From the NCBI RefSeq assembly GCF_001189295.1, contig NZ_CP012159.1:1-64000 (forward strand): 64,000 nt of DNA, in the 5' to 3' direction. The notes under the pieces are model-generated. The model was given only the letters and a program-made list of their open reading frames with translations, was not told where the DNA came from and made no database searches. Positions 9,537 through 17,596 of the stretch are shown one piece after another (positions within the stretch are counted from its first letter, which is position 1; each line of letters begins with the position of its first letter). Both the position numbers and the translations under genes were made by a program. Source of the DNA: Chondromyces crocatus (GTDB lineage: Bacteria > Myxococcota_A > Polyangia > Polyangiales > Polyangiaceae).

Positions 9537-11996
9537 TTGGCCGAAACGCGCGCTAGAGGACCCGCCGTCGATCCCCTCCCCTGCTCGGGCTGCGGCAAGC
9601 TCATCGATCCGCTCCGGGCCGGACAGGTCGCGATCTTCGATCTCCGGTTCCATTACTTCTGCACCAGCCACTGCCGCTTCGCCTTCCTCGGCGAGCCGGT
9701 GCCGCAGCTCGCGCCGCTCCATCCCCGCGCGCTCCGTGGTGATGAGCCACGCGCCAGCGCGCCCTCCTTCCCGGAGCTGCCCGTCGCCTCTCCCCGGCCG
9801 ACGATCGCCGCGGCTCCGCTGGACGAAGCGGTCCGCGAGCGCACCACCGACGAGCGCCCATCGCTCGATCGCATCTCCATCGAGCGTGTCTCCGGGCACC
9901 GCTTCGATCCCCCCGCGCGCCCTACCGAACTCGACGCACCCATCATCGACGCCTTCCCGCCGGTCCCTCTGGATCAGAGCTTGCCCGAGCCGCCGGTGGT
10001 CGACGACGACCGGGCCCTGCTCGAACCGCTCGGTCAGACGATCCTCGACGCGGGCGGCACGGCGATCGTTCCGTTCGGGGACGAGTCCCTGCGCCATGAG
10101 CCCGAGCCTCGTGACGTCGGCGCCCTCCTCCTCGTGCTCGCGATCGTCGCCGGTGCCCTCGCCGTGGCGCTCGCGCTCGCCGGAGAGGCGACCATCGTCA
10201 TCGGCGCGCGCATCGTCCTCGCCGCGGTGAGCGCCGGCATGCTCGTCGGTCGCGCCGCCACCACGCCACGCGAAGCGACCGATCCTCACCCCGCGGCCAT
10301 CCTCACGCCCGTGCTCACCGGGCTCGTCGTCGCCGCCTGGGCGCTCGTCGGCGTCGACCGGTCTCTCGCGGCCGAGGCGGCCTCGCTCGCTGGCGTCATC
10401 GCCACGGCCAGCGCCGTCAGCGCCTGGCTCATCGAGAGCGCGCGACAGCGCATCGCCGCCGAGCGCGCCTGGATCGCCAGCGTCCTCTCCGTCCCAGGAC
10501 GCCGCCCCATCGACGACCCAGGTGCAGAGACGGCCAAGGAAGAGGTCTGGGATCTCCGCCCCGGCGAGCAAGTCCAGGTCGAGCCAGGCGAGATCGTCCC
10601 CGTGGATCTCACCATTCTTTCGGGCGACGTCGAGGTGCTGCCCTGGATCGGCGCGACGACACCCGTGCGCAGGCGCGCCGGGGATCCGGTGATCGCGGGC
10701 TCCACCGTCATCCGTGGCAGGCTGCGCGGCGCGTGCACCTGGTCCGGCATGGACCGCGCCATCGCGCGTGTCCTGCTCGATCCACGAAGGCGCGCCGACG
10801 CGCTTGCACCGATCGCACACGCATCTCGCGCGCTCACCGAGCGCTGGGCTTTCGCGGCCGCGGCCATCGGCGCGCTCTCCGCGTTCGTCGCTGGACGCAG
10901 CCCCGTCGAGATTGCCATGGTCGCGGTGGCCGTCCTCGCGGCGCTCACCACCGCGGTCACCGCAGCGATCACCTCGGTCCATGTCGCGCGCGGCATCCTC
11001 CTCGCGCTGCGACGAGGCATCATCTACAAGAGCGCCGACGCGTGGGATCGCGCCGGGCGCGTCACCGTCGCCGTCTTCTGTGCGCGCGGTACGCTCCTCC
11101 TCGGTGAGCCGGAACTCGCCGAGCTCGAAGCGACCGGCAGCAAGCTCGACATCGAAGGCATCCTCGCGCTCGCCGCCGGCGCCGAGCGCACCGAGGAGCA
11201 CCCGGTGGCGACCGCCATCGTCCGCGCTGCGCGGAGCCGAGGCGTGCGACCGGATGGCGTCCGCAACCTGAGCAGCTTCCCGGGGCTGGGCGTCACGGCG
11301 GTCACGTCGGCGGGCGAGGAGCTGTGCGTCGGCAGCCGCGCGCTGCTGCTCGAGCAGCGCGTGTCGATCGCTGCCGCGGAAGAGCGAATCGCCGAGCTGG
11401 AAGCCCTCGGTCGTACGGTGGTCCTCATCGCCGTCGGCAGTCGCCTCGTGGGGCTCATCGGCCTCCAGGACGGCCTGCGTCCTGGCGCGCGCGCCGCGAT
11501 CCAGCACCTGCTCGACGCGCAGATCGAGCCGGTGCTGATGTCCGGCGATGCACGCGAGACCTGCGAGGCCATCGGTCGCTCCCTCGACATCGACCACATC
11601 CGTCCCGAGATCCTGCCTGCGCACCGCGGGGCAGAGGTGCGTCGCCTCATCGATGCCGGCATGAGCGTCTCGGTGCTCGGTCATGCGAGCGCCGACGACG
11701 CCGCGCTCGCAGCCGCCGATGTCTCGGTGGCCCTCGGCGCTGCTGGCTCCACGCCTGGCGACTTCGCCATCGCGCTCGCGTCTGACGACGTCCGTGACGC
11801 CGCTCTCTCGGTGGCCCTCGCGCATCGCACCCGACTCGAAGCGCGCGTCGGGCTGTCGCTCTCGGTCGTGCCCGCGCTCCTCGGAGCCGGCGTGGTCGCG
11901 GTCGGGCTCTTGCCTCCCGCGTACGCCCCGATTGCATCGCTCCTCGGCGGGATCGTCACCGTCGTCCATGCCCGCGCGCTCGACGCCAAGAGCTGA
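9537..11996 (+). CDS. Degenerate P1B-type (heavy-metal) ATPase-like membrane protein, predicted catalytically dead
   Basis: The 819-residue protein has the overall layout of a P1B transporter but not its chemistry. The N-terminus carries a TRASH/YHS-like cysteine set (Cys16, Cys19, Cys42, Cys46; spacing C-x2-C-x22-C-x3-C). Several hydrophobic segments follow. Aligned with CopA-type pumps, the phosphorylated DKTGTLT becomes CARGTLL (Asp replaced by Cys515), the actuator TGES becomes IGAT (371-374), the membrane CPC becomes TTA (471-473) and GDGIND becomes GHASAD (715-720). The HP motif (TEEHPVA) and most of MSGD are kept, and the frame is intact over 2.4 kb. The start is TTG, 10 bp after argD with AGAGAG before it. 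The likely role is metal sensing, storage or a structural partner rather than pumping; that is inference. Confidence 0.8.
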   Translation: MAETRARGPAVDPLPCSGCGKLIDPLRAGQVAIFDLRFHYFCTSHCRFAFLGEPVPQLAPLHPRALRGDEPRASAPSFPELPVASPRPTIAAAPLDEAVRERTTDERPSLDRISIERVSGHRFDPPARPTELDAPIIDAFPPVPLDQSLPEPPVVDDDRALLEPLGQTILDAGGTAIVPFGDESLRHEPEPRDVGALLLVLAIVAGALAVALALAGEATIVIGARIVLAAVSAGMLVGRAATTPREATDPHPAAILTPVLTGLVVAAWALVGVDRSLAAEAASLAGVIATASAVSAWLIESARQRIAAERAWIASVLSVPGRRPIDDPGAETAKEEVWDLRPGEQVQVEPGEIVPVDLTILSGDVEVLPWIGATTPVRRRAGDPVIAGSTVIRGRLRGACTWSGMDRAIARVLLDPRRRADALAPIAHASRALTERWAFAAAAIGALSAFVAGRSPVEIAMVAVAVLAALTTAVTAAITSVHVARGILLALRRGIIYKSADAWDRAGRVTVAVFCARGTLLLGEPELAELEATGSKLDIEGILALAAGAERTEEHPVATAIVRAARSRGVRPDGVRNLSSFPGLGVTAVTSAGEELCVGSRALLLEQRVSIAAAEERIAELEALGRTVVLIAVGSRLVGLIGLQDGLRPGARAAIQHLLDAQIEPVLMSGDARETCEAIGRSLDIDHIRPEILPAHRGAEVRRLIDAGMSVSVLGHASADDAALAAADVSVALGAAGSTPGDFAIALASDDVRDAALSVALAHRTRLEARVGLSLSVVPALLGAGVVAVGLLPPAYAPIASLLGGIVTVVHARALDAKS

Positions 11997-12006
11997 ATCA
12001 GGTTCA

Positions 12007-12026
12007 GGCTCGCTTGGCGTCGAGCC
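12007..12026 (+). terminator. Hairpin after the P-type ATPase-like gene
   Basis: A perfect 6-bp stem GGCTCG / CGAGCC with an 8-nt loop begins about 10 bp after the stop codon. There is no clear T run, so it is only a candidate terminator. Confidence 0.3.
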
Positions 12027-12147
12027 AAAGATCCGAGACGACCTCTGGGAGTTTCCAACTTCGGGGTGAAGAAGGGGCTGACGTCACTGTCCAACAACGG
12101 CTGACATCGACCGTGGGAGAGGCGAAAATCGGGATCGCCCCATGTCC

Positions 12148-12342
12148 TTGAGGCGATGTTCGAACTTCTCCAAGAAGGTCGCCGGACTTCCTCCACGAGG
12201 TCGCCGGACTTCCTCCAGGAAGGTCTCGGACCTCCCTCAAACGAGGTTCTCGTGCCTGTCGAGGAGGCTCCCGACCGTCTTCACGGAGGGCTTCCGACCT
12301 CTCCGAGGGGCCTCTCGACGCCCTCCGTCACGCATCCCGACC
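12148..12342. repeat. Degenerate tandem array of about 22-bp units
   Basis: The 421-bp gap between the convergent P-type ATPase-like gene and fur holds roughly nine imperfect direct repeats. The rough consensus is CCTCCACGAGGTCGCCGGACTT. The two best units (around 12182-12224) are near identical with a 22-bp period, and the outer ones drift. No convincing gene is present. Short open frames through the array simply translate the repeat. The remaining bases of the gap (11997-12147 and 12343-12417) show only the hairpin noted above. Confidence 0.6.
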
Positions 12343-12417
12343 TCACCGCGATGTACTCACGCACACGGCCTCATCGGAACTCCGGCCCCGGCGTGCGTGT
12401 GCCATCGGTGTGACCCG

Positions 12418-12942
12418 CTACTCGTCCAGCTCGTCGAGGTCTTCGCCGGACTCTTTCCGGGCGCGCTGACAGTCCGCACAGTGCCCGTACATCTCGTGCT
12501 TGTGCGAGGTGATCAGGAAACCGTACTTCTCGGCGATCTCGTCCTGGAGCTGCTCGATCCGCGGCTCCTCGAACTCGATGATCTTCCCACACCGCAAGCA
12601 GATCAGGTGGTCGTGGTGCGCGCTCGCCTCGTCGGCCAGCTCGTAACGACTCAGCCCGTCACCGAACCGACGCTCGGAAGCGACCCCGCACTCCGCGAGC
12701 AGCTTCAGCGTCCGGTACACCGTCGCGTAGCCGATGCCCCGATCGTGGTTCCGCACCTTCTGGAGCAGATCTTCGATGGTCATGTGGGGCGCCCCCTCGA
12801 AGAACGTGTCGATGATCAGGCGACGTTGCGCGGTCGAACGCAGCCCCTTCTTCACCATGTACGTCTGCAACCGCGTACGCAGCGCCTCGAGGGCGGCCGG
12901 ATCGACGTGGGCTCCCCGCTCCTCGTTCGGTGCAACGACCAT
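12418..12942 (-). CDS. fur: Fur-family metal-responsive transcriptional regulator
   Basis: This is a 174-residue winged-helix repressor of the Fur family (Fur, Zur, PerR, Mur). The DNA-binding half holds RSTAQRRLIIDTFF and GIGYATVYRTLKLLAECGV. The dimerisation half holds the His-rich sensing segment HHDHLICLRCGKIIEFEEP and a second CxxC in HCADC, which together form the usual structural zinc site. The arrangement is closest to iron-sensing Fur, but subfamily cannot be settled by eye. The gene is monocistronic, convergent with the P-type ATPase-like gene across a repeat array. The C-terminus is very acidic (ESGEDLDELDE). Confidence 0.92.
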   Translation of the reverse strand: MVVAPNEERGAHVDPAALEALRTRLQTYMVKKGLRSTAQRRLIIDTFFEGAPHMTIEDLLQKVRNHDRGIGYATVYRTLKLLAECGVASERRFGDGLSRYELADEASAHHDHLICLRCGKIIEFEEPRIEQLQDEIAEKYGFLITSHKHEMYGHCADCQRARKESGEDLDELDE

Positions 12943-13071
12943 GGGGGGAGTTATCCCGCGGCCGAAGGGCGCGTCAAGAGTGCGTCCGCCACGCTGGGCG
13001 CGAAGTGGGGATGCGTGGAAAAACGCCTCAGCTTCCGATCAGCGGAGAAATCTCTCCACGCTCCAAGGAAT

Positions 13072-14142
13072 TCACTCCACGAGCTGCGCCAGGTAGCTCA
13101 CACGCGCCGCGGTTCCACCGAGCGGATTGAGGATGTTCACGGGCGGACTGACCAGCCCTGCGGCGCTCGTGTTGTCGATCACCACGTAGTAGAGCCCCGG
13201 CCGCAGCGGGTATCTCCGGCTGTCCACGGTGCCAGGCTGCAGCGGACCTCCCGCTTGCACCGGCCCCATCGGCGGGCCGAGTGGCTTGCCGGTCTGGTAG
13301 GCCTCGCGCCAAGCGTCCCCTGTTCCCTTGTCGACGATCATCACGTCCACGGGCGCGCCCTCGGTGCTGATCTTCAAGAACAAGGACTGCCCGGCCTCCA
13401 CGATCTCGAACGGCCCCAGGTAGTCGCGCTGCTGCGCGTTCACCTCGATCACCTCGTTCGCAAACGTGAGGTACGAGGTCGAGGTCACGTCGAAAGGTCG
13501 GTGCGGCTTCGCTGGTGGAAGGATCGTCCCCAGGGTGAACTCCTTGCCGGTGTCCTCGTTGTAGACCACCGTGAAGCCCTGGCTCAGCATCCCGGCGACC
13601 ACCTGGTTGCCGAGGAAGTTGGCGATGTTGCCGAAGGGCGTCACGTTCGCCATCACATCCACCACCGGGTTCTCCACGTAGCCGAGCTGGAAGTTGGGGC
13701 CCTGCACCACGCGGTTCAGCTTTCCCCAGATGTAGATGTCGTCTCCGGCGATCTGAAAGTCGGGGCGGTACTCCACCGAAGCCGTCAGCGAGAAGCCCAC
13801 ACGCTTCGCGGGCATCACGTAGCCGTAGCCCGTCCCTCCGATGTTCACCGTCACCGTCTTCGTGCTGTCGTCGACGTTGTACGAGCACTGCATCGGGAAG
13901 AACCTCCCGATGGCCGGTGAGCGGTCCTGCAGCTTCAGTGACATCCCCGACTTGAGCATCTCGGGGCATATCTTGCTGGCGCCGAAGTTCGAGAACAGGA
14001 ACCACCGCAGCGCAGGGCTCGCGTTGACCGGGCCGCTGATGCAAGGGCAGCCCGCGAACGAAGTCGCCACGGCCATGGCAGCGATCGTCAGTGCTGCTCC
14101 GCGGGTTCGGGAAGACTTTCGGGCGGTCACGCGCGTAAACAT
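13072..14142 (-). CDS. Putative lipoprotein of unknown function
   Basis: I do not recognise the family. The 356-residue protein begins with a basic n-region and a hydrophobic stretch ending in a lipobox, SFAGC, with Cys32 as the predicted lipidated residue, so it should be membrane-anchored outside the cytoplasm. The mature part is rich in beta-prone and aromatic segments (for example GYGYVMPAKRVGFSLTASVEYRP) and has no catalytic motif that I can see. It is followed on the same strand by the extensin-like gene upstream at 15042-14182, with a 39-bp gap between them, suggesting a two-gene unit. The codon use matches neighbouring genes and the frame is intact. Confidence 0.75.
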   Translation of the reverse strand: MFTRVTARKSSRTRGAALTIAAMAVATSFAGCPCISGPVNASPALRWFLFSNFGASKICPEMLKSGMSLKLQDRSPAIGRFFPMQCSYNVDDSTKTVTVNIGGTGYGYVMPAKRVGFSLTASVEYRPDFQIAGDDIYIWGKLNRVVQGPNFQLGYVENPVVDVMANVTPFGNIANFLGNQVVAGMLSQGFTVVYNEDTGKEFTLGTILPPAKPHRPFDVTSTSYLTFANEVIEVNAQQRDYLGPFEIVEAGQSLFLKISTEGAPVDVMIVDKGTGDAWREAYQTGKPLGPPMGPVQAGGPLQPGTVDSRRYPLRPGLYYVVIDNTSAAGLVSPPVNILNPLGGTAARVSYLAQLVE

Positions 14143-14181
14143 AGCCGGCTTACCTCCGATGCGTCACGCCGCTCATCCTTC

Positions 14182-15042
14182 TTAACGAAGGAGCTCCCAT
14201 TGGACGCCTGGCGTCACCTCGAGATGCAGGTGGTTTTTGTGCGCTCGATCGTAGTTGGGGGTGAGGATCGAGGTGAACAGGTGGCGCGAGGCCGCCTCAC
14301 AAACGATGGCCCGCAGCGTTTTTCCCGCTGGAGTGAGCGCATTCTGCCCCGCACCGCAGACCGGCGCCCCGATCACCCCGCCGAAATCGTGCTCCACGTC
14401 GAGCCACGCTCGCCCTCCACCCCCCGACGTCCCCCGATGCGACGTCCCACGGCCCGAGGTCTCGTGGACCGAGGTCCCATGGCCCGACGCGCTGCCGCTC
14501 GGCCTCCCGTCGTCCGACGCGCTGCCGCTCGGCCTCTCGTTGCCTTCTTCCGTCCCGACACCGAACCGCAGGACATCCACGGCCAACCCGCCTTCGTGCC
14601 GCAGCAGGTGCTCGTGCAGCCCCAGGGGGCTCCGGGCTCGGCGTGGACGAAAGGCCGACGCGATCTCCACCTCTCGGATGCCGTGCGCTCGCAGGATGGC
14701 GCTGAAATCCTGCAATGCCAGCGCCAGGCGACAGTCCATCACCTCACCAGGGTGACGAGCACGCACATGCGCAGGCGCCCTCGTCCGGTAGAGCACGCCG
14801 CCCGCCCCCTCGGGCAGCCGCACGGGCGAGAGCACACCGGGCGCGTCCTCGACAGCGAGCGCGCGCACACCGCGCTGCCTCAAGGTGGCCACACACTGCG
14901 GCCCCGCCATCGCTGCGTACCGCGCCCAGGGATGCTCGGCCCAGCCCTCTCGGTAGCGCACCTTGGGTTTCCCCGAGACAGGGAAGGCGCTGACGAGGAC
15001 GGCCACAACCGCAGCGATGACGAAAACGAGGCGTCCCCTCAT
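14182..15042 (-). CDS. Extensin-like C-terminal domain protein, exported
   Basis: The 286-residue protein has an N-terminal signal-type helix (RLVFVIAAVVAVLVSAFPVSG). It then shows the extensin-like_C pattern: a conserved Cys in MDCRLALALQDF, a basic HEHLLRHEGGLAVDV segment that resembles the metal-binding SxxxxGxAxD region of peptidoglycan LD-carboxypeptidase-like folds, and a C-terminal HKNHLHLEV motif. The His/Asp set suggests a zinc peptidase-like fold acting in the envelope, though activity in this family is not well proven. An odd feature is a low-complexity Ser/Gly/Thr insert (about 175-215, with PSGSAS and RGTS repeats) splitting the domain, apparently a minisatellite expansion. It is encoded just upstream of a lipoprotein gene on the same strand. 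Confidence 0.75.
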   Translation of the reverse strand: MRGRLVFVIAAVVAVLVSAFPVSGKPKVRYREGWAEHPWARYAAMAGPQCVATLRQRGVRALAVEDAPGVLSPVRLPEGAGGVLYRTRAPAHVRARHPGEVMDCRLALALQDFSAILRAHGIREVEIASAFRPRRARSPLGLHEHLLRHEGGLAVDVLRFGVGTEEGNERPSGSASDDGRPSGSASGHGTSVHETSGRGTSHRGTSGGGGRAWLDVEHDFGGVIGAPVCGAGQNALTPAGKTLRAIVCEAASRHLFTSILTPNYDRAHKNHLHLEVTPGVQWELLR

Positions 15043-15150
15043 GACCTGGACAGGCCAGCTGGAAGAAGCCGGGTGGGTGGGGTCGCATCTCGCGTGTGCC
15101 GGACCATCAGCTCATCCACCTCTCCCGGGGTCGGCAGCTCACCGCCAGGT

Positions 15151-15178
15151 TTGACCTGTACACGGGGAAAGCTATAAA
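15151..15178 (+). promoter_or_regulatory. Sigma-70-like promoter of hrcA
   Basis: TTGACC (15151-15156), a 16-bp spacer and TATAAA (15173-15178) lie 33 bp before the hrcA ATG, in a local AT-rich patch. The match to the housekeeping consensus is strong for this GC-rich DNA. No canonical CIRCE inverted repeat is seen around it. Confidence 0.65.
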
Positions 15179-15211
15179 AATCAAAGCACTGAGCGACTCT
15201 GTGGCTGCATC

Positions 15212-16270
15212 ATGAGTGACCTGTCGAAGCATGACCTGTCGGTCCGCGCGCGTAAGATTCTCCTCGCTGCGGTGACCGAGTTCATCTCGACGGGCATGCC
15301 CGTGGGGAGCAGGACGCTGGCGCGCCGCTACGGGCTGGATCTCTCGGCAGCGTCGATCAGGAACGTCCTCGCCGATCTCGAGGAGGCGGGCTACCTGCAG
15401 CAACCCCACACCTCGGCAGGCCGCGTCCCCACCGACAGCGCGCTCCGGATGTTCATCGACACGCTGCTCGAGGTGCGCGCGGTGCAGCCGCAGCAGCAGG
15501 CCGAACTCGGGGCGCGCTTCCAGGAGATCTACAGCCACGCCAGCGACCCCCTCCGCGAGACCGGGCGTTACCTCTCCGAACTCTCCGGCGCCGCCGCCGT
15601 GATCGCCGCACCGAGCACCGCCGTGCGCGCGCTCTCCACGCTGCGCTTCATCGCCACGCGCCCGAACCAGCTCCTCGCCGTCCTCGTCTTCGCGGACGGG
15701 ACCGTGGAGAACCGCTTCATCGTCATCGACGCACCGGTGAGCGAGGAGGAGCTGTCGCGCATGCACAACCTCCTCGCCGACGTCATCGGAGGGCGCACGC
15801 TCGGCGAGGTCCGCGACATCTTCGCCCGTCGCCTCGCCGACGAACGCCACGAGCTGGATACCCTGCGGCGACGGGCCTTCGAGCTGGGTCAGCTCGCGAC
15901 CGCGGACATGGTCCGGCGCGGCGAGGTCGTCATCGAGGGACAGAACCGCCTCCTCGATCTGCCGGAGTACGCGGACGTGGAACGCTTGAAGATGCTCATG
16001 AAGGCGCTGGAGGAGCGCGAAGAGATCCTCGACCTGCTGGATCGCACCCTTGCCGCGGGCAGCGGCGCCATCGCCGTCTTCGTCGGAAGCGAGGCCGGGA
16101 TGGCCGGAGGACAGCTCAGCGTGGTCGCGGCTCCTTACACGGAGAACGGTCGCATCGCGGGCACGGTCGGCGTGATCGGGCCGACGCGCATGGACTACGC
16201 GCGGGTGATGCCCCTCGTCGACGCGACCGCTGCCGCCGTGAGCGAAGCCCGAGCGCGGCTGCCGCGCTGA
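15212..16270 (+). CDS. hrcA: Heat-inducible transcription repressor HrcA
   Basis: HrcA represses chaperone operons by binding CIRCE operators, and its folding is assisted by GroE. The 352-residue sequence has the N-terminal winged helix (ARKILLAAVTEFISTGMPVGSRTL, read in two parts around residues 12-35, then SAASIRNVLADLEEAGYLQQPHTSAGRVPT) followed by the GAF-like domain with the family ending GRIAGTVGVIGPTRMDYARVMPLV. The length is typical. No Shine-Dalgarno sequence is visible before the ATG. It is monocistronic and about 7 kb from grpE-dnaK. No CIRCE is visible at either locus, so its targets are probably elsewhere (for example groESL) or use a divergent operator. Confidence 0.93.
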   Translation: MSDLSKHDLSVRARKILLAAVTEFISTGMPVGSRTLARRYGLDLSAASIRNVLADLEEAGYLQQPHTSAGRVPTDSALRMFIDTLLEVRAVQPQQQAELGARFQEIYSHASDPLRETGRYLSELSGAAAVIAAPSTAVRALSTLRFIATRPNQLLAVLVFADGTVENRFIVIDAPVSEEELSRMHNLLADVIGGRTLGEVRDIFARRLADERHELDTLRRRAFELGQLATADMVRRGEVVIEGQNRLLDLPEYADVERLKMLMKALEEREEILDLLDRTLAAGSGAIAVFVGSEAGMAGGQLSVVAAPYTENGRIAGTVGVIGPTRMDYARVMPLVDATAAAVSEARARLPR

Positions 16271-16306
16271 ACGCCCGCAGCGGGATGCCTCGACGCCCCG
16301 GTCGGG

Positions 16307-17455
16307 TCAGCCCGTCCCCGTCCCTCCCGTCCCTGCCCTGCGCAGCCGCTCGAGGACCTTCACGAAGTCCGGGGGAGGCGGGATGTCGAAGCGCATCGCG
16401 CGCCCCGTCGACGGATGCACGAAGCCGAGCTCCGCGGCGTGCAGCATCGGGCGCGGTGCGAGGAGTTTCTCCCCGGGGTAGTCCCGCACGTAGACCTGCT
16501 CCCCCACGATCGGATTGCCGCGCTCGGCAAGGTGGATCCGGATCTGGTGTGTCCTTCCGGTCTCCAGCCGGCAGGCCACCAGCGTCGCGCCTCCGGGCAG
16601 CACCTCCAGGGCTTCGACGTGGGTCACCGCCACCTGCCCTTCGCGCATCCCTCGCGACGCCGACCCCCGCAGGCCGTCGCCTCGGTTCTCGACGAGGTAC
16701 GACTTCACCGTGCCCGACCGCACCACGCCGTGCGCGATGGCCAGGTAGCGCCGGTGGGTGGTGTGCTGGCGGAGCTGCTGGCTCAGGTGCTGCTTCGCGG
16801 CCACCGTCCGCCCGAAGACCAGCAGCCCACTGGTACCTTTGTCCAGGCGGTGCACCACGCCGAGCGGCGCGCGGCCGCGGATGTGATCCCGATGGGACAG
16901 CACGTCGCGCACCAGCGCGTCCAGCGTCATCTCCTCGGAAGGTTCGTCGCCGAAGGGCACGGTGCTGATGCCGGCGGGCTTGTTCACCACCACCACCGCC
17001 GCGTCCACATGGACCAAGAGTTCCCCTTCGGCCTGCTTCCGGCGCGTCGTCTCGGGACGCGGCGCCCGCAGCCGGAGCGACAGCGTGGACCCCCGGCCGA
17101 CGAGGCGTCGCGCGTCCGTGACCACCGCCTCGCCGACCCGGATCTTGCCGGACGCGACCAGCCGCCGCGCCTCTGCCCAGGTCACCCCGAGCAGCGAGCG
17201 CACGGCGCCGTCCAGCGGCTTGCCTCCGAGCTCCCTGGGCACGACCCACTCCCCATCCCGCAAGGGGGCCTCCGGATCCCGGGGCGCGCCGGGCAACTTT
17301 TCGGCGGCCTCGGTGGGTCCACCGAGCGGCTCAGGCACCGCCTCGGCCTCCTCGGCCTTCTCCCCGGCGGGGAAGGTCTCCTCGGCCTTCTCCCCGGCGG
17401 GGAAGGTCTCATCAGGGGTCACCTTGTGGGAGCGATCGGAAGGTCGTCGGCGCAT
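16307..17455 (-). CDS. RluA-family RNA pseudouridine synthase with S4 domain
   Basis: This enzyme isomerises uridine to pseudouridine in rRNA or tRNA. After a disordered N-terminus there is an S4 RNA-binding domain (WAEARRLVASGKIRVGEAVV), then the catalytic domain with VNKPAGISTVP, the catalytic Asp in HRLDKGTSGLLVF, and CRLETGRTHQIRIHLA. Which site it modifies (RluC, RluD or other type) cannot be told by eye. The ATG at 17455 was chosen; an upstream in-frame start would add 20 non-conserved residues. An exact 30-bp tandem duplication (about 17351-17410) repeats the decapeptide-like unit ETFPAGEKAE in the disordered tail. It is divergent from the response regulator gene. Confidence 0.88.
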   Translation of the reverse strand: MRRRPSDRSHKVTPDETFPAGEKAEETFPAGEKAEEAEAVPEPLGGPTEAAEKLPGAPRDPEAPLRDGEWVVPRELGGKPLDGAVRSLLGVTWAEARRLVASGKIRVGEAVVTDARRLVGRGSTLSLRLRAPRPETTRRKQAEGELLVHVDAAVVVVNKPAGISTVPFGDEPSEEMTLDALVRDVLSHRDHIRGRAPLGVVHRLDKGTSGLLVFGRTVAAKQHLSQQLRQHTTHRRYLAIAHGVVRSGTVKSYLVENRGDGLRGSASRGMREGQVAVTHVEALEVLPGGATLVACRLETGRTHQIRIHLAERGNPIVGEQVYVRDYPGEKLLAPRPMLHAAELGFVHPSTGRAMRFDIPPPPDFVKVLERLRRAGTGGTGTG

Positions 17456-17596
17456 GAATGAAGGGCTCGTGGGACGTCCGGACAGGGAGGGCGAAACACC
17501 GCGATGTTGACACATCGCGCGGCAGGGGCCGAAGATAGCGGCGCAGGCTGATTGTCAGGCCGCCTGAGATCAGGCCAACCGAGAGGAGCTCCCTTC

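Noticed and set aside
9459-11969. Long frame opposite the P-type ATPase-like gene
   Set aside because: The plus-strand protein has clear P-type ATPase architecture; the minus frame is Arg/Asp/Gly-rich nonsense.
12004-12240. Small minus-strand gene in the gap before fur
   Set aside because: It mainly translates the 22-bp repeats and has no recognisable product.
12142-13920. Plus-strand frame across fur and the lipoprotein
   Set aside because: It is antisense to Fur, whose identity is clear, and has no recognisable domains.
13028-14044. Alternate frame over the lipoprotein gene
   Set aside because: The lipoprotein frame has a clean signal and lipobox; the alternate frame is Arg/Gly-rich with no domain.
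15179-15211. CIRCE operator before hrcA
   Set aside because: The AAAGCACTG...-like sequence does not form the required inverted repeat with a 9-bp spacer.
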